Shown here in pieces: positions 57,374-64,000 of a stretch of DNA of 64,000 bases. Each line of letters starts with the position of its first letter. The first letter of the stretch is position 1. The notes under the pieces were generated by a model. The model was given only the letters and a program-made list of their open reading frames with translations. It made no database searches and was not told the DNA's origin. A program made the translations under genes and the position numbers. The stretch spans positions 29,355 to 93,354 of the forward strand of contig JASJDJ010000002.1 of NCBI GenBank assembly GCA_030065635.1, given 5' to 3'. This stretch comes from Xenococcaceae cyanobacterium MO_188.B32 (GTDB lineage: Bacteria; Cyanobacteriota; Cyanobacteriia; Cyanobacteriales; Xenococcaceae).

Positions 57374-58810
57374 ATGACTATTGCACCCGTACCTCGTCAT
57401 CAACCTCAAGAAAGTGAAACTACTATTACTAATTCTGGTAATAGAGAGGATAATCCTATTTTGGCTCTCAAAGAATTAGTAGCTAGTTTACAAAGAGAAC
57501 AAAATAAAATTCAGGATTTGCTTAGTTCTTTAGGTTTTGCTCTGCGTAGTTTTAGTAATTTAAATCAATTTCTGGAGTTAACTCCTTTAATGGCAGCGAG
57601 GGTAACGGATGCGGATGGGGGAGCCTTAATATTATTTAAAAATAACGGTCAGCTACGCTTAGAGCAGCTTCACTGTTATGATAGTCAAATTTGTCAAGAA
57701 GTTCGTCATGTTTTTGAACGAGCAAATTATCATATCAATAAGCTTAATGGACTAAGTGCCGAAACTGTAAATAAATCATCCCAACTTTTACCCAATTTGC
57801 TCGATGAACGAATCCGACAAGAGTTAGATCGGCGAGTGAAAATTTTTGGTATTCCCGTCTTAGTCAAAAATATCGAGCAGGGTCGTCTGTATGTTTTTAG
57901 TAGTGACCCCGATTATATCTGGAATCCCACTAGAAAAAAATTAGCGCAGCTAGTGGCAGATCAAACGGCAGTAGCGATCGCCAATCATGAATTAACGGTA
58001 GAATTACGTTCTAAAGAAAGACAAGATAGAGAATTAGAAATTGCCTCAGAAATTCAATTACGTCTCTTACCTAGTAAATGCCCCCGCATTCAAGGACTAG
58101 AAATAGCTGCTCAGTGTAGAACAGCCAACCGAGTAGGAGGAGACTATTACGATTTTATCCCCACTAACTACGATCGAAATCGCCAGCATCAAGCGAATGA
58201 AGACTGCGATGAAGCATCTCTCCTGCCCTGGAGTATTGTAATTGGGGATGTAATGGGTAAAGGTGTCCCGGCTGGTTTAATTATGACTATGACGCGAGGG
58301 ATGCTAAGAGCAGAAGTCCTCAACCGTCATACTCCAGCTAGAATCATGCAGCATTTAAATCGGGTAATGTACGCAGATTTGGAAAACTCTCATCGTTTCG
58401 TGAGCATGTTTTACTCGGAGTACGATCCCAAAACTCAGACCCTCTCTTTTACTAATGCAGCCCACAATCCTCCGCTATGGTGGCAAGCAAAAAGTAATTC
58501 TCTACAAAAATTAGATACTTGGGGCATGCTAATTGGTTTAGACCCAGATTCGGAATATGAAGACGACCGAGTCCAACTATCTTCAGGAGATACCATTATG
58601 TATTATACAGATGGCTTTACTGATGCCGTTAATGCTAGTGGCGATCGCTTTGAAGAGGAAAATCTCAGTCGGGCTTTTCAATGGGCTTGTCTCCATCTAG
58701 AAACCACTCAAGAGATTTTAGACTATTTGTTTGATGAAATAGATAAATTTGTCGCTATAGCAGACAAAAACACTGACGATATGACTTTAATTGTTATGCG
58801 AGTCAAGTAG
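57374..58810 (+). CDS. GAF-domain PP2C (SpoIIE/RsbU) phosphatase
   Basis: 478 residues. A coiled segment and GAF-like sensor domain (about 50-220) precede a SpoIIE phosphatase: ASEIQLRLLP, GGDYYDFI (metal Asp), VIGDVMGKGVPAGLIMTMTRGMLRAE, and DGFTDAVNASGDRFEEE with NTDDMTLIVMR. It would dephosphorylate an anti-sigma-factor antagonist. No STAS or kinase partner is adjacent. The 292-base upstream gap contains a CGATCG box but nothing coding. Confidence 0.9.
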   Translation: MTIAPVPRHQPQESETTITNSGNREDNPILALKELVASLQREQNKIQDLLSSLGFALRSFSNLNQFLELTPLMAARVTDADGGALILFKNNGQLRLEQLHCYDSQICQEVRHVFERANYHINKLNGLSAETVNKSSQLLPNLLDERIRQELDRRVKIFGIPVLVKNIEQGRLYVFSSDPDYIWNPTRKKLAQLVADQTAVAIANHELTVELRSKERQDRELEIASEIQLRLLPSKCPRIQGLEIAAQCRTANRVGGDYYDFIPTNYDRNRQHQANEDCDEASLLPWSIVIGDVMGKGVPAGLIMTMTRGMLRAEVLNRHTPARIMQHLNRVMYADLENSHRFVSMFYSEYDPKTQTLSFTNAAHNPPLWWQAKSNSLQKLDTWGMLIGLDPDSEYEDDRVQLSSGDTIMYYTDGFTDAVNASGDRFEEENLSRAFQWACLHLETTQEILDYLFDEIDKFVAIADKNTDDMTLIVMRVK

Positions 58811-58834
58811 GGGGAGTTCGCGAACTCCCCCTAC
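58807..58834. terminator. Perfect palindrome between convergent genes
   Basis: GTAGGGGGAGTTCG and CGAACTCCCCCTAC form a 14-bp perfect stem with no loop, overlapping the phosphatase stop codon and ending 15 bases before the M16 stop. Most likely a shared two-way terminator, though no T-run follows. Similar in style to the palindrome at 9938. Confidence 0.65.
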
Positions 58835-58848
58835 TAACCAAAAATATA

Positions 58849-60462
58849 TCAAGAACTTTTAGGCAATAACTTACCAATAGTCCGATTTTCAGCAGTAAAG
58901 GTTTTTTGCGCTTCTTGTTGAATATCGGCTGCTGTGACTCGAGCGATCGCCTCTAATTCAGTAAAAATATTACGCCAATATCCAGTTTTTGCCTCATATT
59001 CAGTCAAAATTCGCGCCATACCCAGATTAGAATCGAGACTACGCAATAAGGCTGCTTTTAGTTGCGTTTTTACTCGTTCTAACTCTGTTTTGGTTACAGG
59101 TTTATTTTTAAGCTGTTCGATTTCTTCCTGCAGGGCGATCGCCACATCCTCAACAGTATGTCCTGGTGCAGTCAAGGCATAAAATAACATTAAATTAGGA
59201 TATTTATTACCAGGAAAACCACTATATCCCTGAGCCGAAAGAGCTACTTGTTTTTTTTCTACTAGAGATTGATAAAGACGAGAAGTGCGTCCATTACTAA
59301 GTAATTGAGAAATGACTTCATAAACTGGATAATCAGGATCGTTTATACCAGGAATATGATAGCCTTCCAAATACCAAGGTTGACTGGGAAATTCTACCGT
59401 GACTTCTTTAGTTTCTCTTTGTACGGGTTCAGTTTTAGTTACTTCTGCTGGTGCTGGTTTAGCTTGGTAGCGTCCAAAGTACAACTTAGCCAAATGTTTA
59501 ACTTGTTTAGGATTAATATCCCCGACGATCGCCACAGTTAAATTATTAGGAGCATAGTAAGTAGCAAAAAACTGCTCCACATCATCCCGTGTCAAATTAC
59601 GAATATCTTCGTTGTAACCAATAACTGGACGTTTATAAGGATGTTCGGTATAAGCAGTATCGAGAAAGGCTTCGATCATTTTGCCAATGGGAGAATTGTC
59701 TGTCCGCAATCTTCTTTCTTCGAGAATCACCTCTTTTTCTTTATAAAATTCCCGAAATACTGGCTCTAAAAATCTTTCTGATTCCAGAGACATCCACAAC
59801 TCCAACTTATTAGCAGGAAAACTATAAAAATAGCTAGTATAGTCAGTAGAAGTAACCGCATTTAAGCCTACACCACCAGCGGTTTCTACAATCTGTCCGT
59901 ATTCATTTTGCTTCACAAAATTATTAGCTACTCCCTCTAGGCGAGCAAATTCTCTAGTTAGTTGTGCCAGTTTTTCTGGTTTTTCTTGGGCTTTTGCCTG
60001 TTGTATTTCGGTAAATAATCGATCTAAACGCTCTAAATATTTCTTTTCAACTGAATAATTCTTTGTCCCAATTTTATCTGTTCCTTTAAAAGCTAAATGT
60101 TCTAAAAAGTGAGCAACTCCAGTCTTGCCATCGGGCTCATCTACTCCTCCCACGTCAGCATAAGTGACAAAAGATACTACAGGAGCTTCATGATTTTCTA
60201 GCACGATAAACTTCATGCCATTGTCTAGTCTAAATTCGCTGACTTGCTCGATTACTTTATTTAAATAGGGCTGAATCGAACTTTTGTTGACAGAACGAAA
60301 CTCCGTATCCGCCAGTACCGAACCGTAATTAACAAAACCCAAAATAAAGATTAAGCTAAAAATAAATCCTTTGTACCAAGAAGGTGAGCTTTTTAAGCTT
60401 TTGATGGGAAACAATAAAGTTAGGATTATTTGTTGTTTAAACCTTTGCCAGAATTGAACCAT
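58849..60462 (-). CDS. M16 zinc protease, catalytic subunit, exported
   Basis: 537 residues with an N-terminal hydrophobic segment (GFIFSLIFILGFVNYGSVLA). Carries the zinc motif HFLEH (residues about 116-120, VAHFLEHLAFKGT) with downstream Glu in EVILEERR. Second M16 domain follows with SNGRTSRLYQSLVEK. Expected to degrade peptides in the periplasm or lumen. The non-catalytic M16 protein at 10-11.4 kb is the natural partner. Confidence 0.93.
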   Translation of the reverse strand: MVQFWQRFKQQIILTLLFPIKSLKSSPSWYKGFIFSLIFILGFVNYGSVLADTEFRSVNKSSIQPYLNKVIEQVSEFRLDNGMKFIVLENHEAPVVSFVTYADVGGVDEPDGKTGVAHFLEHLAFKGTDKIGTKNYSVEKKYLERLDRLFTEIQQAKAQEKPEKLAQLTREFARLEGVANNFVKQNEYGQIVETAGGVGLNAVTSTDYTSYFYSFPANKLELWMSLESERFLEPVFREFYKEKEVILEERRLRTDNSPIGKMIEAFLDTAYTEHPYKRPVIGYNEDIRNLTRDDVEQFFATYYAPNNLTVAIVGDINPKQVKHLAKLYFGRYQAKPAPAEVTKTEPVQRETKEVTVEFPSQPWYLEGYHIPGINDPDYPVYEVISQLLSNGRTSRLYQSLVEKKQVALSAQGYSGFPGNKYPNLMLFYALTAPGHTVEDVAIALQEEIEQLKNKPVTKTELERVKTQLKAALLRSLDSNLGMARILTEYEAKTGYWRNIFTELEAIARVTAADIQQEAQKTFTAENRTIGKLLPKSS

Positions 60463-60691
60463 AATAATCGAGTTTCAAAATAATTTAAGCAAAATATCGG
60501 TATGTGTAAGAAATAACATTCTGTGAAGATTTACTGAGAATAGATCTTTCTTAGTAGAAAATAACCAAAGAGTACAAGCTTAGTAACAAAATGATTATTA
60601 AATAAAGAATATTTACTATTGTTACCTGTTTTTGCTTGTTCAGTAGCAAGTATTTAAATATTAATCTCCAATCAGCTATTACTATTTCATT

Positions 60692-61333
60692 ATGCAAGTT
60701 TTTCCTCAGCGAACTTTTAAGGAAGCACAATTAAAGTCTCAAACCGAAGAAAATACCCGTACTCGTATCTTACAAGCTGCACTACATTTATTTGCTCGCC
60801 AAGGCTATGATGGCACAACCACTAAAGACTTAGCTAATGCTGCTAATGTAGCAGAGGGAACATTATTTCGTCATTTTGCCAATAAAAAAGCCATTTTAAT
60901 AGAAGTAGCTACTTCTGGTTGGGTAGAAATTCTGACCGATCTATTAACAGAATTGAGCGAAATGGGTAGTTATAAAGCTGTAGCCCAAGTCATGAAACGT
61001 AGAATGCTGAATATGCAAAAAAATAGCAGTTTATTACGCGTTTGCTTTATTGAAGCTCAATATCATCCCGAACTGAGAGAACGAATTCAAATAGAGGTGA
61101 TTGCCAAAATGACCGATGTAGCAGAAGCATTTTTTGAAACTGCCATGGAAAAAGGTATTTATCGTCCCATGAATCCGAAAATAGTTGCTCAGGTATTTTT
61201 AGGAATGTTTGCGATCGCTGGTTTTTCTAATCAAACCATTCTCGAACCTAAAGCTTCTCCCCAAGCAATTCAAGAAATGGCAGAAGGGATTGCCGATATT
61301 TTTCTCAATGGAGTGCTTGCCGATAATCAATAG
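60692..61333 (+). CDS. TetR-family transcriptional regulator
   Basis: 213 residues. N-terminal HTH: RILQAALHLFARQGYDGTTTKDLANAANVAEGTLFRHFANKKAIL, the TetR signature. The helical ligand domain is not recognisable further. It lies 37 bases before the membrane-protein gene at 61371, and likely shares its transcript and may control it; this is inference. Confidence 0.92.
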   Translation: MQVFPQRTFKEAQLKSQTEENTRTRILQAALHLFARQGYDGTTTKDLANAANVAEGTLFRHFANKKAILIEVATSGWVEILTDLLTELSEMGSYKAVAQVMKRRMLNMQKNSSLLRVCFIEAQYHPELRERIQIEVIAKMTDVAEAFFETAMEKGIYRPMNPKIVAQVFLGMFAIAGFSNQTILEPKASPQAIQEMAEGIADIFLNGVLADNQ

Positions 61334-61342
61334 GGAGGAGGG

Positions 61343-61370
61343 ATGAGTAATGAGTAATGAGTAATGAGTA
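61343..61370 (+). repeat. STRR: four ATGAGTA heptamers before a start codon
   Basis: Four perfect ATGAGTA copies lie between a strong ribosome site (GGGAGGAGGG, 61333-61342) and the ATG at 61371. Each copy supplies an ATG; the first three open tiny frames reading MSNE then stop. Copy number therefore sets the distance from ribosome site to the real start. Confidence 0.9.
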
Positions 61371-62870
61371 ATGACGATCGTTTACCCTAAATATACACCC
61401 AAAAAACAAAAAAAACGTCCTAAGCTTTGGTTGGAAAGATTTATGGCTTTAGTGGCGACTTTAAATCTCCTGTTAGTTTTTTTTGATTTAAGCTATGTTC
61501 CTTTACGAGATTTTTGGCTCCAAGGTCATATTAGATTAGGGGAATTTATGGTTGGGTTCATTGAGTCTGAAGGAATTAAATTAGACATCATTCCTTCCAG
61601 AATTTCTCGATTTATTACTCAATACGATCGCCTAAAAGGGATAGTTCCTTATCGAGATACCGAGCAATATTTAAGCAAATTCGCCCAATTGAAAGAAAAA
61701 ATCCCAACCGATGACCTAAATTCTCCCGAAATTATCTCTCTGCTTGCCGATCTGCGTGTTCGTAGTGTAGAGATGATCGAAACTAATCCTTTTGCCGAAG
61801 CAGGGAAAAGCGGTACTCTCGAACAAATCAAAAACCGAATGCGGGAACATCTGCCCAACCCAGATGATTCTGCTAAACAGGCATTTCGTCAATTTTGGAC
61901 AAAAAATTATCTTCAGCAACAAACTGACGAAAAATTAGACTTTTTCACCACAGAAATTCAACCCCTCATTGCTCGCAATTATTATCGTCATATCAGTGAA
62001 AATGGTAACTACGTCGATAATTTTGGCTTGATTGACTTTCCTTTTGCCATTTTTTTCGCCTTAGAATTTTTAGCTAGAACTTGGTATATCAGTCGGACTC
62101 GCACCAATATTAGTTGGCGCGATGCAATGTTGTGGCGTTGGTATGACCTTTTTTTCTTTCTGCCATTTTGGCGATGGTTACGAGTTATTCCCGTCACGAT
62201 CCGTTTGAATTCCGCACAACTGATTAATCTTCTTCCCGTTAAAAGACAGCTAAGTCAAGGTTTAGTGGCTGGAATTGCTGAAGATGTTACTGAAGTAGTA
62301 GTTATTCGAGTTATCAATCAACTCCAAAATTCCCTTCGTCAAGGAGATATCAATAAACTATTAGCTTATAGTGAGACAAATCCTTATCTCGATCTCAACG
62401 ACACTAACGAAATTGCCGAAATTGCTAAATTAATCGCTCAATTAATGGTTTATCAGGTTTTACCCCAAATTAGACCAGAAGCAGAAGCCTTGCTGGAATA
62501 TAGTATAGAAAAAGCCCTCAAACAAACTTCTGCTTATCAAGGAATTAGATTTTTGCCAGGAAGTGAATCTACCATCGATACCCTGGTAACACAATTAGTT
62601 CGTCAAACTTATCAAGCCTTTTCCGATGTCCTCAATGCTGCTTTAGAAGAAGACGAAAAATTTAATCAATTGTTGGATAGTCTAGTGACTAATCTTAGTA
62701 AATCTTTGGCAACAGAAATAAAAGCTAAAGAAAGTTTAAATAAAATTGAATTATTATTGATCGATCTATTAGAAGAAATAAAAATAAACTATGTCGAACG
62801 TCTATCAGCAGAAGATGTAGAAGAAATTCTCGAACAAACCAGAGCCTTACGTCGCATCACCCAAACTTAA
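61371..62870 (+). CDS. Large cyanobacterial membrane protein with voltage-sensor-like segment
   Basis: 499 residues, not recognised as a named family. One N-terminal helix (FMALVATLNLLLVFFDLSYV), a soluble stretch with many charged residues, then around residues 220-300 a group resembling S2-S4 of ion channels: DFPFAIFFALEFLARTWYI, AMLWRWYDLFFFLPFW, RWLRVIPVTIRL. The C-terminal half (300-499) is helical and acidic, without a pore sequence. Follows TetR in one operon; its start context is odd because of the heptamer repeat. Confidence 0.75.
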   Translation: MTIVYPKYTPKKQKKRPKLWLERFMALVATLNLLLVFFDLSYVPLRDFWLQGHIRLGEFMVGFIESEGIKLDIIPSRISRFITQYDRLKGIVPYRDTEQYLSKFAQLKEKIPTDDLNSPEIISLLADLRVRSVEMIETNPFAEAGKSGTLEQIKNRMREHLPNPDDSAKQAFRQFWTKNYLQQQTDEKLDFFTTEIQPLIARNYYRHISENGNYVDNFGLIDFPFAIFFALEFLARTWYISRTRTNISWRDAMLWRWYDLFFFLPFWRWLRVIPVTIRLNSAQLINLLPVKRQLSQGLVAGIAEDVTEVVVIRVINQLQNSLRQGDINKLLAYSETNPYLDLNDTNEIAEIAKLIAQLMVYQVLPQIRPEAEALLEYSIEKALKQTSAYQGIRFLPGSESTIDTLVTQLVRQTYQAFSDVLNAALEEDEKFNQLLDSLVTNLSKSLATEIKAKESLNKIELLLIDLLEEIKINYVERLSAEDVEEILEQTRALRRITQT

Positions 62871-62883
62871 TAGTTGCTTATTA

Positions 62884-62918
62884 AACTCCGAACTTTGAAC
62901 TCCGAACTCCGAACTCAT
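62884..62918. repeat. STRR of AACTCCG heptamers
   Basis: AACTCCG, AACTTTG, AACTCCG, AACTCCG, AACTCAT in tandem. The same heptamer occurs near 12775, 40885 (reverse complement) and 55498. Confidence 0.85.
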
Positions 62919-62994
62919 AAAAGTCTACCATTACCCTAATTTCTTGGTATGATAATCGAGGGAAATAATTTACCTACCAAGATTCTAACAGTTG

Positions 62995-63060
62995 AGAGCT
63001 AGGTGGCTTTAGCCCCTAGATGAAAACCAGAAGGGTATTTTAATGCCCTGTATCTTTTGA
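62995..63060 (+). mobile_element. Probable left end of TnpB-carrying element
   Basis: CTAGGTGGC, TTTA, GCCCCTAG folds into an imperfect hairpin at 63000-63020, and a GGGTA/TGCCC hairpin follows near 63034. Paired hairpins ahead of tnpB are typical IS200/IS605 left ends. The exact boundary is unknown. Confidence 0.45.
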
Positions 63061-63097
63061 ACTTGATTTATCCTGCGAACTACTGTAGGATATCTTC

Positions 63098-64000
63098 ATG
63101 GCAACAACTTCTCTCACTTTAAAACTTCCATTTTTCAAGCTAAATCAGTGCAAAGCTATTGAGTTTGAACGACTCACAATTTTAAACACTGAAGTAGCTA
63201 ATGGTTTGTTAGAAACGCCCAAAGAAGAAAGAAGTAAGTACACATCTTCAGACTTTAGGCATATTGAAATAGGTTCAATGTGGATTAACCAAACAATCCG
63301 TAATACTAATGCTGCAACCAAAGTAAAACACTTTAAAAGGTTGCCATTAGAAGTAAATAATCAAGGATGGAAAATGGTTAAAACTGGAGAAACTTATTCT
63401 TTAAGTTTTAGTCTTTATCGTGGGAGAAAAAAAAGAATTCCTCTGGAAATACATCAAGCAAGTCACCAAAAAATTCTAGACAAAATAATTAGCAGAGAAG
63501 CCAAGCAAGGTTCTTTGAAATTATGGAAGTCGAAGAAAGGAATATGGTATGGCCTGCTTTCAGTATCGATGGACGTTCCCGATGCTAAAGAAGTTAATCA
63601 ATGGATTGGTGCAGATAGAGGACAAAACCATTTATGCGTTGCTAGCTTGCCCAATGGAATGGCTAAGTTTTGGACTTTTGGTAGTATTCGTCAAATTAGA
63701 AGAAAGTATCAAAAACAAAGAAAGTCATTACAGAAAGCCAAGAAACTTAAAACCTTAAAAAGATTAGAGTCTAAAGAGCGTCGGACTATTACTCATATTA
63801 ATCACGTTATAAGCAAACAGTTGGTTCAACTAGCTATCGCTCATGATTGTGGAATTCGTTTAGAAGACTTATCTAATCTTAGAAAAACCTCTAAACAGAG
63901 AAAAAAGAATAAGTCTGATGCCGCTCAAAACCGAGATTTTTGGTGTTACTTTCAGCTGGAAAATTTCATTTTCTATAAGGCAGAATTAGCTGGTATTCCA
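63098..64000 (+). CDS. tnpB: TnpB-family RNA-guided nuclease (3' end beyond window)
   Basis: Open from ATG 63098 to the window end, 301 codons. The N-terminal part starts MATTSLTLKLPFFKLNQ; RuvC-I Asp is in WIGADRGQNHLCVA, and RuvC-II Glu in IRLEDLSNLR. Sequence is clearly different from the truncated TnpB at 33.3 kb. The zinc ribbon and RuvC-III would lie past the edge, so activity cannot be judged. No TnpA is adjacent on the 5' side. Confidence 0.8.
   Translation, partial: MATTSLTLKLPFFKLNQCKAIEFERLTILNTEVANGLLETPKEERSKYTSSDFRHIEIGSMWINQTIRNTNAATKVKHFKRLPLEVNNQGWKMVKTGETYSLSFSLYRGRKKRIPLEIHQASHQKILDKIISREAKQGSLKLWKSKKGIWYGLLSVSMDVPDAKEVNQWIGADRGQNHLCVASLPNGMAKFWTFGSIRQIRRKYQKQRKSLQKAKKLKTLKRLESKERRTITHINHVISKQLVQLAIAHDCGIRLEDLSNLRKTSKQRKKNKSDAAQNRDFWCYFQLENFIFYKAELAGIP

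Overview
The window is chromosomal DNA from a cyanobacterium. Evidence: a psbA gene for photosystem II D1, a ClpR/ClpP pair, ClpC with a UVR linker, the UrtABCDE urea transporter behind a perfect NtcA box (GTA-N8-TAC), frequent HIP1 octamers (GCGATCGC), an AT-rich base composition and many heptameric short tandem repeats (STRRs). Genus is not resolvable from what I can see. No tRNA, rRNA or CRISPR array was seen.

0-9.9 kb is mostly core genome: the 5' end of a response regulator, psbA with its own terminator and hairpin leader, an RluE-type pseudouridine synthase, rplY, purA, a YggT-like protein, an OmpR-type regulator, hisG, a compact MITE-like element, a Coq4-like protein overlapping a small membrane gene, then clpR-clpP. 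10-26 kb holds a non-catalytic M16 protease subunit, a glycosyltransferase, ribokinase, an ATP-grasp protein, a Type II restriction-modification pair (M.HaeIII-like methylase and NgoPII-like nuclease, probable GGCC site), a DnaJ/DUF3143 pair, a lysA-cdaA-uppS run and rimI-clpC.

26-36 kb is accessory: four small minus-strand genes with strong ribosome binding sites, divergent from a STAND-type NB-ARC protein with 14 WD40 repeats; then dcd, a DUF1499 protein, a truncated TnpB with its right end, glucokinase and a DUF924 gene broken by stop codons. 36-46 kb is nitrogen supply: a diguanylate cyclase, urtABCDE, then ureF, separated from the transporter by a dehydrogenase remnant and a GT39 glycosyltransferase. 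45.7-52.3 kb contains an unusual receiver-coiled coil-transmembrane protein, a graveyard of pirin, group II intron RT, IS5 and ISKra4 pieces, a gamma-glutamyltransferase family protein, an ISAs1 remnant and a large membrane protein. 52.6-64 kb holds a damaged TPR-CHAT gene, a GtrB-type glycosyltransferase, ftsY, a SpoIIE-type phosphatase, a catalytic M16 protease, a TetR regulator, a large membrane protein whose start codon follows a heptamer repeat, and the 5' part of a second TnpB gene running off the end.

The clearest functional theme is urea use: UrtABCDE imports urea and UreF helps mature urease. A second theme is proteolysis: ClpC, ClpP, ClpR and two M16 halves. A third is genome decay and rearrangement by IS elements and heptamer repeats. 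All calls rest on reading motifs by eye; no database search was run.
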